The notes under the pieces are model-generated. The model searched no databases, was not told where the DNA came from, and worked only from the letters and a program-made list of their open reading frames with translations. Below, piece after piece: positions 1 to 8,047 of a stretch of DNA of 27,627 bases (position 1 is the first letter of the stretch; every line of letters starts with the position of its first letter). The DNA comes from Chloroflexota bacterium (GTDB taxonomy: Bacteria; Chloroflexota; UBA6077), in assembly GCA_021806765.1 (NCBI GenBank), contig JAJZQR010000038.1:1-27627 (forward strand), read 5' to 3'. The position numbers were made by a program, and so were the translations under genes.

Positions 1-1
1 C

Positions 2-844
2 GCCGGCCTCGGTCCGGCGGCGGCGCGCAATGCCGGTGCTCGAGCTGCCTCCGGTGACCTGCTGGTCTTCCTGGATGCCGACTGCGTCGCCGAGGAGGGC
101 TGCTTCGAGGCGCTGCTCGAGCCCTTCGCGAACCCGGCGGTGGCCGGCAGCCGGGGGGGATACACCAGCACGCAACGGGCGCTGCTGGCCCGGTTCGTCC
201 AGCTGGAGATGGAGGAGAAGCAGGGGCGGCTCGCCGCGAGCCGCCAGATCGCCCTCCTGGACACCGCCTGCGCGGCCTACCGCCGTCCCCTCTTCCTGGA
301 GCATGGCGGCTTCGACGAGGGGCTCCCGGCCACCTCCGCCGAAGACGCGGAACTCTCCTTTCGACTCACCGCTCGGGGGTACCTCCTTGTTTACGCCGCT
401 AACGCCCGGGTGCGCCACCAGCACCCCGAGCAGTTGGGCAGCTATCTTCGGCGCAAACTCAGGTTCGGCTACTATCGGGCGCTGCTGTACCGGCGCTACC
501 CGGCTCGAATCCGGAACGACGGCTACACGCCGCGACTGATGCCCATCCAGATCGCCCTGGCAGGAACGGCAATGGCCGCTGCCTTTGCTGGAATGTGGAG
601 CACCGGCATCAGGCCCGTGGCAGCAGGCAGTGCCCTCGCCTTTCTGGCGGCGTCCCTCCCCATGGCGCGGCGAGCCTGGGCAGGGGATCGGCCGCTGGCG
701 GTGGCAACGCCGCCCCTGCTGCTGCTCCGATCTCTCGCACAGGGGATCGGCCTGCTGACCGGATTGCTGGCCCAGGTGATGAAGCCCCCGGTCGCACGGG
801 GAGGGTCACGTCCCGGCTACCATCCCCGTGGTACGGACCGTTGA
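2..844 (+). CDS. Family 2 glycosyltransferase, C-terminal part (5' end outside window)
   Basis: The frame is open from base 2 and ends in TGA at 842-844, giving 280 visible residues. The first residues (GPAAARNAG, then VFLDADC) are the nucleotide-binding and DxD-bearing part of a GT-A fold, so only the N-terminal strand is missing. Further on are the acidic acceptor-side motif SAEDAELSFRL and the basic RRKLRFGYYRALLYRRYP segment seen in exopolysaccharide-type GT2 enzymes. The last ~110 residues contain two or three hydrophobic segments, so the enzyme is probably membrane-bound and works on the cytoplasmic face, adding a sugar to a lipid-linked or membrane-bound acceptor. Its stop codon overlaps the next start (TGATG), which suggests translational coupling. 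Family call is firm; donor and acceptor are unknown. Confidence 0.85.
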   Translation, partial: AGLGPAAARNAGARAASGDLLVFLDADCVAEEGCFEALLEPFANPAVAGSRGGYTSTQRALLARFVQLEMEEKQGRLAASRQIALLDTACAAYRRPLFLEHGGFDEGLPATSAEDAELSFRLTARGYLLVYAANARVRHQHPEQLGSYLRRKLRFGYYRALLYRRYPARIRNDGYTPRLMPIQIALAGTAMAAAFAGMWSTGIRPVAAGSALAFLAASLPMARRAWAGDRPLAVATPPLLLLRSLAQGIGLLTGLLAQVMKPPVARGGSRPGYHPRGTDR

Positions 845-1800
845 TGGAACCTCTGGTCCGACGGATCAGGGGAGCCGTTCCGTCCGCCGGGGCCATGCGG
901 TGGATAGGAGCGCTTCTCACCCTGGCGGCCCTGGCGGTCCTCGGCCTGCTGATCGCCAGGGCGGACTGGCGGGAGTTGATCCGGCCGCTGGCCGCCGCGC
1001 GACCGGAATGGCTGGCGGCAGCAATTGCCCTGGCCTTCAGCGTGGAGGTGGCGAAGACGGTCCGGTGGCAATCGCTGCTCGGACTCGGGTTCGCCGATCT
1101 GCCCCGCCTCCTCGCGCTCCTGTTCACCGGCAGGCTGCTCAACCTGCTGGCGCCGCTGCGGGCTGGGGATCTGTGGAGGGTAGCCTCGGCGGCGGGGGGA
1201 GAGGGACAACCGCTGCTGGTCACGGGTGGATCGGTAGTGGCGGAGAAGCTGCTGGATGGCGCGGCGCTGGCCGTCGCGGGGGCAGTCCTTCTGTGGCAAC
1301 CGGGCGAACACGGGGCGTGGATCCTCCTGCCCTCCGTCGCCGCGATCGGAGCGATGACCCTGGCCCTCGCTCTCGGGGTGCGGATCGGTGCCCGCCCGAA
1401 GCTGGCCCGCTGGATCGTAGGGGCTGAGCACATCAAACAGTGGCGTACTCTGCTGAAGATCACGCTGCTGACGGTCGCCGGCCTGGGGCTGGGGCTGCTG
1501 GTGAATTTGTGTGCACTTCGTGCCCTGGGAATGCCGGCGGCTACTCCGACCGTCCTGGCGATGCTGGTCAGCGGCTACGCCGCGGGACTGCTTCCGGCCG
1601 GTCCCGGGCAGTTGGGAGTCTTCGAGCTGGCGGTGGCGGCGCCGCTGATGGCGCAGGGGTTCCCGCCAACATCGGCCGTGGCGGCAGCCCTCGCCCTTCA
1701 CCTGGTGATGCTGACCATGCTGCTTCTGGGCGGGGCCATGTCGCTGCCGCTCAACCTGAGGCTCCGAACAGGGAAGCGCCCCAACAGGGGAGATCAGTGA
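844..1800 (+). CDS. Flippase-like membrane protein, lysylphosphatidylglycerol-synthase TM family
   Basis: This 318-residue protein is almost entirely hydrophobic, with about seven to eight predicted membrane segments. Family landmarks are RAGDLWRV after the second or third helix, EKLLDGAAL in the middle, and PAGPGQLGVFELAVAAP near the C-terminus; these match the flippase-like domain of the MprF membrane half and of AglD2-type proteins. The ATG at 844 was chosen because it overlaps the preceding stop; the in-frame extension upstream (to 595) only shadows the glycosyltransferase. Members are often found beside glycosyltransferases and are thought to move glycolipids or lipid-linked sugars across the membrane. 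That function is inferred from context here. No aminoacyl-transferase domain is attached, so it is not a full MprF. Confidence 0.8.
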   Translation: MEPLVRRIRGAVPSAGAMRWIGALLTLAALAVLGLLIARADWRELIRPLAAARPEWLAAAIALAFSVEVAKTVRWQSLLGLGFADLPRLLALLFTGRLLNLLAPLRAGDLWRVASAAGGEGQPLLVTGGSVVAEKLLDGAALAVAGAVLLWQPGEHGAWILLPSVAAIGAMTLALALGVRIGARPKLARWIVGAEHIKQWRTLLKITLLTVAGLGLGLLVNLCALRALGMPAATPTVLAMLVSGYAAGLLPAGPGQLGVFELAVAAPLMAQGFPPTSAVAAALALHLVMLTMLLLGGAMSLPLNLRLRTGKRPNRGDQ

Positions 1801-1801
1801 A

Positions 1802-3577
1802 ATGGAGAACTCTCGCCGAATGACGAAGACGGAACGGATGAGAATCGCGGCTCTGCCGATTGTGATATCGGCAATTGCAATCATCCTGGGGGCAAGTGCC
1901 GCGCTGATACCCCTCCGGGCGAACGCCCGGGAAGAAGGCCCGGCGTTCGCCATCTCCAACCAGTCTTTCTGGGACTACTACCAGAAGCGGGGCGGGGTCC
2001 GCACCTTCGGCTACCCCATCTCCCGACAGTTCACCCTGAGGGGCTTCCCAGTGCAACTGTTCCAGCGCGGGGCCCTACAGTTGAATCCGGATGGCAGTGT
2101 CTCCACCATGAACTTGCTGGACAACGGGTTGATGCCCTACACCAGCTTCAACTCCTCCGTCGTCCCGGCCCCCCAGCAGCAACTGATGGAGTTGGCCCCC
2201 TCCCCCGCCGACCCCGATTACGCCTCGAAGGCGATCGCCTTCGTCCGGGCCAACGCACCCGACGAATGGGAAGGGTTGCACGTCAACTTCACTCGCACCT
2301 TTATGTCGAGCGTGAGATACGAGGACGCCTTCCCCGACGGGAGCGGTGCGCCATCGCTACTTCCACTCCTCAATCTCGAGCTGTGGGGGCTACCCACCAG
2401 CCTGCCGGCGCGGGATCCCAATAACGGCAACTTCGTCTACCAGCGGTTCCAGCGGGGGATCATGCACTTCGACGCCACGACCAGGGTCACTCAGGGACTC
2501 CTGCTGGGCAACTACCTCAAGGCGATCATCACCGGCCAGGACTTGCCGCCGGACGTACAGGCCGAGGCGGGGTCCAGCCCCTTCTACCGGCAGTACGATC
2601 CAGCCACCGGGCGGGGTCCGCTGCGCCCCGACGCCCTCCCCTCCACCAAGCTGGATGGAGCCTTTCAACCGGGTTGGGGCGACCCCAGATTCGGGGTGGT
2701 GGTCGCAGGTCCCCTCACCAGCGATCCCAACTACGTTGCAGCGTCTCTGGCTACCCTGGGGGCGGGGAGTTGGTACAGCTTCTCTGGCGGCGCCACCGCT
2801 CCGGTCGCAGGGCAGGTGCAGATGGTCCGCCCCGGGGCCAACCTGACCGACCTGGCGGCACGAGCACAGACTAACCCTGGAGCGGCCTGGCTGATCGGCA
2901 ACGAGCCCAACGTGCCCGGCCAGGACGACATGCAGCCCGCGGCCTACGCCGACTTTCTATCGCAGGTGGCCGGCGTCATCAAGGGCGCGGATCCCACCGC
3001 CCTGCTGGTAGGCCCCAACGTCCTGAACTGGGAGGACACCTGCACCAGCTGCCCGGGCTTCACTAAAGGCCGCGATTGGGCCGAGGCATTCGTCTCCGCC
3101 TATCGGGCGAAATACGGATCCCTGCCCCTGGACGTCTGGGGAATGCACGCCTACAGTCTGGATTGGAATCACCTGCCGCTGGCGAACGCGACGGCCGATA
3201 AGGCACAGCTGGCCGCGGCAGGCGCCTGGCTGAAATCCACCCTGCCGCTTCCCCTCTGGCTGACGGAGTTTGGGGTGATCTGGGGCTTCGATGGCATCGA
3301 CTGGGGCGAGCAGAACGGGACGGCCATAGCCCGACCAGCCGGCCCCTACCGAGACGACCTGGTTGGTGCCTATCTGGACGATATGCTGTCCTGGCTCCGC
3401 AGTTCAGGAGCAAACTCGGGGGTGGACCGGTGGTTCCTCTACGCCACCAGTCCACCGCCGGAGCCGTACGCCACCCAGACCGCGGGGATCACCCTGCTTG
3501 AGCCGGGGACGATCCGCCTCACCCCCTTCGGCGAGAGCTACCGCGCCCGAGCCACGGGCCTCGGACCGGCAGACTGA
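1802..3577 (+). CDS. Secreted protein: FGYPIS repeat module fused to clan GH-A-like glycosidase domain
   Basis: The 591-residue product starts with a basic segment and a hydrophobic stretch (about residues 9-37) ending near RANA, a signal peptide or anchor. Residues ~45-240 form a two-part module: FWDYYQKRGGVRTFGYPIS with FQRGALQ, then LWGLPTS with FVYQRFQRGIMHFD. The pattern resembles LGFP repeats and is common, but uncharacterised, in secreted Chloroflexota proteins. Residues ~295-580 look like a TIM-barrel glycosidase: IGNEPN with Glu368 as likely acid/base and WLTEFG with Glu489 as likely nucleophile, a GH-A arrangement similar to GH39/GH128. The start lies one base after the previous stop, with GGGGAG upstream at 1786-1791; ATG 1820 is an alternative. 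The domain is paralogous to the gene at 8310, and the module to the gene at 19278. Substrate unknown. Confidence 0.75.
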   Translation: MENSRRMTKTERMRIAALPIVISAIAIILGASAALIPLRANAREEGPAFAISNQSFWDYYQKRGGVRTFGYPISRQFTLRGFPVQLFQRGALQLNPDGSVSTMNLLDNGLMPYTSFNSSVVPAPQQQLMELAPSPADPDYASKAIAFVRANAPDEWEGLHVNFTRTFMSSVRYEDAFPDGSGAPSLLPLLNLELWGLPTSLPARDPNNGNFVYQRFQRGIMHFDATTRVTQGLLLGNYLKAIITGQDLPPDVQAEAGSSPFYRQYDPATGRGPLRPDALPSTKLDGAFQPGWGDPRFGVVVAGPLTSDPNYVAASLATLGAGSWYSFSGGATAPVAGQVQMVRPGANLTDLAARAQTNPGAAWLIGNEPNVPGQDDMQPAAYADFLSQVAGVIKGADPTALLVGPNVLNWEDTCTSCPGFTKGRDWAEAFVSAYRAKYGSLPLDVWGMHAYSLDWNHLPLANATADKAQLAAAGAWLKSTLPLPLWLTEFGVIWGFDGIDWGEQNGTAIARPAGPYRDDLVGAYLDDMLSWLRSSGANSGVDRWFLYATSPPPEPYATQTAGITLLEPGTIRLTPFGESYRARATGLGPAD

Positions 3578-3578
3578 G

Positions 3579-4979
3579 ATGGAAGAACGGATCGGGGCAC
3601 TCTCTCTAAGTCGTCTCGCGGCGGTCGCCATCCCTCTGGCGGTGTCCCTGGCCACCTTCGGCCTCTACCTCAGAACGGCCGCTCGGACCATCACCTGGGC
3701 GCATGGCGGAGGGGACGGACCGGAGTTGAGCGCCGCGGCGGCGGTTCTCGGCATCGCTCATCCCCCCGGCTATCCCCTCTATCTGCTGCTGGGGCACCTC
3801 TTCGCCCAACTGCCGGTCGGGGAGGTCGCCTTTCGGGTAGGGCTGGTGTCCGCCGTCGCGGCGGCCATCGGGGCTGGACTGGCGGCCCATCTCGCCGCGC
3901 GGCTGGCCACCGAGGTGGGGGGCGCGAAGAGCGCTGGCTCGCTCCCCCCGGCGGTCGCCGGGGTTGCGGCTGGCGTGATCCTGGCCACCTCTCCCATGTA
4001 CTGGTCCCAGGCCACGATACCCGAGGTCTACGCGCTCCACGCCGCCCTGGCCCTTCTGGCCCTCGTCCTCCTGGCCTCTTGGCGACCTGGACGTGACTCC
4101 CTGGTCGTGGCCATATTCCTGCTGTTCGGGCTGGGCCTCGCCAACCACGTAACCCTCGTCTTTCTGGTAGTGCCGGCCACACTGTTTCTCATCTTTCAGG
4201 ATCCCGGCCTGTTCCGTCGCCGAACTGTGCTCTTCGCCCCGCTAGCTTTCCTGGCAGGTCTGGCACTGTACCTTTACCTGCCCCTTCGCGCGGCGGCCGT
4301 TCCGACCCTCAACTGGGGCGATCCTTCGGACCCGAGCCGCTTCCTGGCTCACGTAACCGCCAGGGACTACCAGGGTTACTGGGGTGGCCGGCCCTGGGGC
4401 GACGTCCTGGCCCGCATCCCGGTGATGGCCCAACTACTCATATCTCAGCTCACCTGGCCCGGTCTAGTTCTGGCCCTGGTGGGCCTCGCCGAGTTGGCCC
4501 GGCGACGTCCGGCCCTCCTCCGGCTGCTGGTGGGCTACATCCTGGTCACCCTCGGATTCACCCTCTTCTACAACGCCGAGAACAGTCAGATCTACCTGCT
4601 TCCGGCGGTGCTGGTCCTGGCACCTCTCATGGGGTTGGGTCTCGCCCAGCTGGCACTGAGCAGACTCGGCCTGACGCTGGCTCTCACAGCGACGGTAGCC
4701 ATCCCAGCCTGGCAGATCTGGACGAATTGGGAGTCCATGGACGTGAGCAGAGACCGCTCTGCCGCCACCTACGCCAGGGAAACCCTCGCCAACGCCACCA
4801 CGGATGGCGTATTGATCACCGACCACGACGAACAAACCTTCGTCCTCTGGTACGTGCAGGCTGTGGAGGGCATGCGCCCGGACGTGGCGGTGGTCGACCG
4901 GAGGCTGCTGGCAGCGGACTGGTACCGCTCCGAGATCGAGCGGCAGCACCCGGGCACACTGGAGAGGCTGCGGCCGTGA
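3579..4979 (+). CDS. DUF2723 / GT117-type membrane glycosyltransferase (TMEM260-like)
   Basis: The 466-residue protein has an N-terminal helix followed by GDGPELSAAAAVLGIAHPPG and YPLYLL, the hallmark of DUF2723 proteins. It then shows about ten membrane segments (LPVGEVAFRVGLVSAV, SPMYWSQATIPEVYALH and others) and a short soluble C-terminal part. The acidic residues near the N-terminus correspond to the catalytic loop of GT-C enzymes. Relatives (TMEM260, bacterial GT117) are protein O-mannosyltransferases using a lipid-linked donor at the outer face. Bacterial members have also been placed in polysaccharide loci, so protein versus glycan acceptor is open. ATG 3579 sits one base after the preceding TGA. 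An in-frame extension to 3363 exists but would overlap the upstream gene. The C-terminus overlaps the next gene by four bases (GTGA). Confidence 0.8.
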   Translation: MEERIGALSLSRLAAVAIPLAVSLATFGLYLRTAARTITWAHGGGDGPELSAAAAVLGIAHPPGYPLYLLLGHLFAQLPVGEVAFRVGLVSAVAAAIGAGLAAHLAARLATEVGGAKSAGSLPPAVAGVAAGVILATSPMYWSQATIPEVYALHAALALLALVLLASWRPGRDSLVVAIFLLFGLGLANHVTLVFLVVPATLFLIFQDPGLFRRRTVLFAPLAFLAGLALYLYLPLRAAAVPTLNWGDPSDPSRFLAHVTARDYQGYWGGRPWGDVLARIPVMAQLLISQLTWPGLVLALVGLAELARRRPALLRLLVGYILVTLGFTLFYNAENSQIYLLPAVLVLAPLMGLGLAQLALSRLGLTLALTATVAIPAWQIWTNWESMDVSRDRSAATYARETLANATTDGVLITDHDEQTFVLWYVQAVEGMRPDVAVVDRRLLAADWYRSEIERQHPGTLERLRP

Positions 4980-6892
4980 GCAAGAGCTTCCCGGTCCGCC
5001 GAGTACTGATAGTGCCCCTCGCCGTCCTGCTGGTGGGACTGGCGGCCCTGGCAGGCTGGAAGACCGTGCGAGTCGTCGAAGTCGCCGGACAGCTTCGACG
5101 AGAGGGCACACAGACCGTGGCGCTGCTGAGAGAGCTGCAGAAGCAGCAGGACAACACCCAGTACCTGGTGGCGCTGGGCCCAGCGATGGAGAGAACCACC
5201 GCAGCCCTCTCAGCTTTCCAGGCCGAAGTGCGCCCCCTGGAGTTCCTGCTTCGGGCCACACGCCCCCTCCCTTCCCAGGTCAACTGGCTGGCCGATGTCC
5301 CCGACCTGCTGGCTGTTGGCGTCCCTCTCCTGCAGGCAGGAACCACAGTCGTTCGCCCCTTCTCCGAAGCTGCCATCGCTTCCGAGACGGCGCCGAAGCA
5401 GGAGCAGCTTCGCCTCTACCTGGCGGCCGCCGGCAGTCTGGGACCCCAGATACCCCAGCTGACACAACAGATCGATACTGTCGAGACAGCCCTACAGCCC
5501 CTCCGTGGTCGGCCCCTCGGCGGCCCCATGCAGCCCCTCGGCCCCCTTCTCGACCGATCCGGCGAGATGCTTGCCCTTGCACGGCAGGGCCTCGAGCTGT
5601 TGGGAGCGGCAGGCCCGGCCCTTGGCATGGATAGCCCCCGCACCTACCTCCTCCTGGGGCAGAACAACGCGGAGATCCGAGCCACCGGTGGATTCATCGG
5701 GAGCATGGGCGCCGTCACCCTGGATAGAGGAGCGGTGGTTCGCCTGGAGTATGGCTCCAGCTACACTCCGGACGAGGGGGTCACCCCCATCGCCCCACCG
5801 TGGCCATTCGCCCGATACCTCGGGCTGGGCGGATGGTACCTGCGTGACGCCAACTGGTGGCCCGATTTCCCTGCCTCGGCGGCCCAGGTGGAGCAGGCCT
5901 GGCTGCGGGCCGGGCGAGACCCCATCGACGGGGTTATCGCCCTGGACACCACCACCGTCGAGACACTTCTCCGTTTGGTGGGTCCGGTGGAGGTAGAAGG
6001 CTACGGCGCGGTCTCCGTCGACGACTTCGAGAGGACCGCCGCCGAACAGCTCTACTCCGGCACTGCCCTGGCCACCTACACCAGCTTCCAGCAGGCCAAG
6101 AACGCCTTTCTGGGGGCCACCAGCCGAGCCCTGGTAGACCGGCTGCTCACCCTCTCCCCGGCCGACGCGCTACCGCTGGGCGAGGGGCTTCTCCAGTTGC
6201 TGCGTGAGAAGCACCTTCTCCTTGCCTTCAAAGACCAGCGGCTCCTCCAGCTCGTCCATGCCAACGGCTGGGATGGGGCGATGCCCGCGCCAGACGGAGA
6301 CTCGCTCTACGTAGTTGACACCACCGTCTCCTACGGGGACACCTACCCCTATGTCACCTCCGACGACGCTCTCACCGTCAATGTGGCAGAAGATGGTAGC
6401 CAATACCATGAACTCGTGCTAAACTACAAGAACATCTATCCCCAGGGCGTCCCATCCTGGCTTCCTCTGGCCATGCTGGGTGGGGCCACTTTCGATCCAG
6501 CAACCGCCAAGGTGACCGACATCCCCGGCTTCTGGGGAAACTGGCTGCGAATCTATCTTCCACCCGACGCCAAGGTGGTTTCCTGCGACGGGCTGGTGGA
6601 TCCCCTCCCGCCTCAGCCGGAGTTCCAGCGGGTGGTGGTGGCCGGGTATCTCCCGATGCACCCGGGTGAAGGGCGCGCGGTGCGTCTACGTTACGTCACC
6701 ACTGGGGCTCAGGGCCAGAGCGGTGAAGGTTACCGGTTGCTCCTCCAGAAACAGCCGGGACTGGAGGGACGACCGATTTCGGTAGAGGTGAAATGGCCGG
6801 ACGGCAAGACCGCCCTCTATCGAGGTCGACCTAAGACCGATCTTGAGATCAAACTGCGCGCTGGCGACATTCGAAACGAAGGATTGAAGTGA
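4976..6892 (+). CDS. DUF4012 domain protein, membrane-anchored
   Basis: This 638-residue protein starts with GTG at 4976, overlapping the previous stop as GTGA; the longer open frame upstream (to 4727) lies inside the preceding gene and is rejected. One membrane anchor (about residues 10-30) is followed by an alpha-helical, coiled-coil-prone region (~35-220) and the DUF4012 core, recognisable by LLGQNNAEIRATGGFIGSMG near residue 230 and by the following DANWWPDFPASA segment. DUF4012 proteins are found mainly in Actinobacteria and Chloroflexota, often beside exopolysaccharide and glycosyltransferase genes. Their biochemical role is unknown. Here the position between a GT117-type enzyme and a wall-anchored protein supports an envelope role outside the membrane. 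Confidence 0.8.
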   Translation: MSKSFPVRRVLIVPLAVLLVGLAALAGWKTVRVVEVAGQLRREGTQTVALLRELQKQQDNTQYLVALGPAMERTTAALSAFQAEVRPLEFLLRATRPLPSQVNWLADVPDLLAVGVPLLQAGTTVVRPFSEAAIASETAPKQEQLRLYLAAAGSLGPQIPQLTQQIDTVETALQPLRGRPLGGPMQPLGPLLDRSGEMLALARQGLELLGAAGPALGMDSPRTYLLLGQNNAEIRATGGFIGSMGAVTLDRGAVVRLEYGSSYTPDEGVTPIAPPWPFARYLGLGGWYLRDANWWPDFPASAAQVEQAWLRAGRDPIDGVIALDTTTVETLLRLVGPVEVEGYGAVSVDDFERTAAEQLYSGTALATYTSFQQAKNAFLGATSRALVDRLLTLSPADALPLGEGLLQLLREKHLLLAFKDQRLLQLVHANGWDGAMPAPDGDSLYVVDTTVSYGDTYPYVTSDDALTVNVAEDGSQYHELVLNYKNIYPQGVPSWLPLAMLGGATFDPATAKVTDIPGFWGNWLRIYLPPDAKVVSCDGLVDPLPPQPEFQRVVVAGYLPMHPGEGRAVRLRYVTTGAQGQSGEGYRLLLQKQPGLEGRPISVEVKWPDGKTALYRGRPKTDLEIKLRAGDIRNEGLK

Positions 6893-6906
6893 AGGAGGGT
6901 AATTCT

Positions 6907-7263
6907 ATGCAGTCTCGAAGCCGGCATCTCTCACGGCACGGATTTCGAGCCCTTTTCAACCGGTACGGGGTAGTGGTATCCCTGGCAACAGTCATCGCCC
7001 TGCTGGCGGCTCTCGGTGGTTCCTGGGGTACCGCCTTTGGGCAGACGGCTCCCCAGCTGCAGCCGACACCAGCCGCCCAGGTTGCGCCAACACCTGCCCC
7101 CACCGTGCAGGTTTCGGGGGTCAGCGGGGCTGCTCCGGCAGCCTTGCCCGCCACGGGCCAGGCCCCAGTCTCCAATGAGCTACCCGTGACCCTGGCCATC
7201 GCCGGTGTGGTGGCGTTGGGCGCCGGATTCACCGCAATCCGGATGTCCACGCGCAAGCAATAG
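6907..7263 (+). CDS. Small secreted protein with LPATG cell-wall sorting signal
   Basis: The 118-residue product has a basic start and a hydrophobic segment (about 24-45, VVVSLATVIALLAALGGSWG) ending GTAFGQ, a signal peptide. A Pro/Ala/Thr/Val-rich, probably disordered stretch follows. The C-terminus has the full sortase signal order: LPATG, a hydrophobic helix (LPVTLAIAGVVALGAGF) and the basic tail RMSTRKQ. It would be cut and linked to the envelope, or kept as a two-anchor membrane protein if no sortase acts. No sortase lies in this window. ATG 6907 is preceded by AAGGAGGG at 6892-6899, which makes it a better start than the upstream in-frame GTG 6889. The gap to the DUF4012 gene is 14 bases, so it is likely the last gene of the operon. 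Confidence 0.75.
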   Translation: MQSRSRHLSRHGFRALFNRYGVVVSLATVIALLAALGGSWGTAFGQTAPQLQPTPAAQVAPTPAPTVQVSGVSGAAPAALPATGQAPVSNELPVTLAIAGVVALGAGFTAIRMSTRKQ

Positions 7264-7280
7264 CCCTTAGCCCCACGGTT

Positions 7281-7292
7281 CTCGACGTCGAG
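7281..7292. repeat. 12-bp perfect palindrome
   Basis: CTCGACGTCGAG reads the same on both strands. It lies 17 bases after the stop of the LPATG gene and just before the larger hairpin at 7303-7341. It could be a protein-binding site or an accident of GC-rich sequence. Confidence 0.4.
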
Positions 7293-7302
7293 GAGGAATC
7301 GG

Positions 7303-7341
7303 GGCTTCAGCCGGTGGGCGCTGGTATGGCCGGCTGAAGCC
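7303..7341 (+). terminator. Strong hairpin after LPATG gene, possible terminator
   Basis: The arms 7303-7314 (GGCTTCAGCCGG) and 7330-7341 are perfect reverse complements, 12 bp, with a 15-base loop. It lies 40 bases after the stop of the likely last operon gene. No T-run follows, so it is not a canonical intrinsic terminator; it may end transcription with help or protect the 3' end. Confidence 0.5.
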
Positions 7342-7462
7342 TCCACTCCTCGCCTGCGGAGCACCATCCTCTCTGCCCCAACCGGCCGAAAGCAGCGAGG
7401 GAGAGCCCGTTCCACCCGAGTCATTTGCCAATCACGCTGGTGTCCCTTTGAACGAGAGACGC

Positions 7463-7984
7463 ATGTCGCCAGCCGGCGACCAAGCAAGGAAGATATCCGA
7501 GGCCCTGGCCAGGGCGTTGACAGTGCCCTGGTCCAGGAGCATCGCCATCGCAGGCCTGCTGGCCTTGCTGGCTTCCATGGGTGGGGGATGGGGCACCGCA
7601 GTGGGCCAGACTGCCGGACCTCCACCGGCGCGTTCGGGATCCGGCGCATCCGGGGCTTCGCCCTATCAGGCCGTAACCCCTCCTCCGGCCAGCGAGTACC
7701 GGCCGGCAGCAATAGGGCCGGCCCCAACCACATCACAAGCCCCGCTCGCCGGCGATGCCGGCCCTAGCCCCGAAGCGCCGTTCATCTCGACACCGGTCTC
7801 CACTGCGGCAGCGGCTGCCGGCGTCCCCGTGTCCTCGTCCCCGACCCCTGCGGAACCTCCGGCAGCCCCCACGCCGGGCTCCCCGACTGAGAACGGCGCG
7901 CTGGCGTGGTGGCCCATGGGGATTGGTGCTGTCGCGGTCGCGCTGGCCGTCGGCGCGTGGGAACGCCGGAGGAGGCGGCGGTAG
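7463..7984 (+). CDS. Small secreted Pro/Ala-rich protein with C-terminal membrane anchor; paralogue of the LPATG protein
   Basis: The 173-residue product shares its signal region with the neighbour at 6907: IALLAALGGSWGTAFGQTA there and AGLLALLASMGGGWGTAVGQTA here, followed in both by a low-complexity Pro/Ala/Ser/Thr spacer. The C-terminus is a hydrophobic helix (WWPMGIGAVAVALAVGAW) and an arginine tail (ERRRRRR), a sorting-signal-like tail, but no LPxTG motif stands in front of it; the nearest sequence is GSPTENGALA. It is therefore either membrane-anchored or processed by an enzyme with another motif. ATG 7463 was chosen; an in-frame TTG at 7448 is possible and neither has a strong ribosome site. 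Function unknown. Confidence 0.6.
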   Translation: MSPAGDQARKISEALARALTVPWSRSIAIAGLLALLASMGGGWGTAVGQTAGPPPARSGSGASGASPYQAVTPPPASEYRPAAIGPAPTTSQAPLAGDAGPSPEAPFISTPVSTAAAAAGVPVSSSPTPAEPPAAPTPGSPTENGALAWWPMGIGAVAVALAVGAWERRRRRR

Positions 7985-8001
7985 AGTACAGCATCAGGGG
8001 A

Positions 8002-8047
8002 GGTCCTCGGCGAGGACCGGTGTAGGGGCAGCCCCCTGTGGCTGCCC
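8002..8047. repeat. Two adjacent inverted repeats between genes
   Basis: The first hairpin has 7-bp arms 8002-8008 (GGTCCTC) and 8012-8018 with a 3-base loop. The second has 8-bp perfect arms 8026-8033 (GGGCAGCC) and 8040-8047 with a 6-base loop. They lie 17 bases after the preceding stop and about 100 bases before the riboswitch. They may end upstream transcription; no T-run follows. The second, starting GTAGGGGCAGCC, has the look of a dispersed intergenic palindrome, which one window cannot show. Confidence 0.5.

Noticed and set aside
609..1463. Long minus-strand frames opposite the flippase-like gene (also 817-1959)
   Set aside because: They are rich in Arg/Pro/Gln, lack recognisable domains and a ribosome site, and lie opposite a clearly coding membrane protein. 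Such frames are normal in GC-rich DNA.
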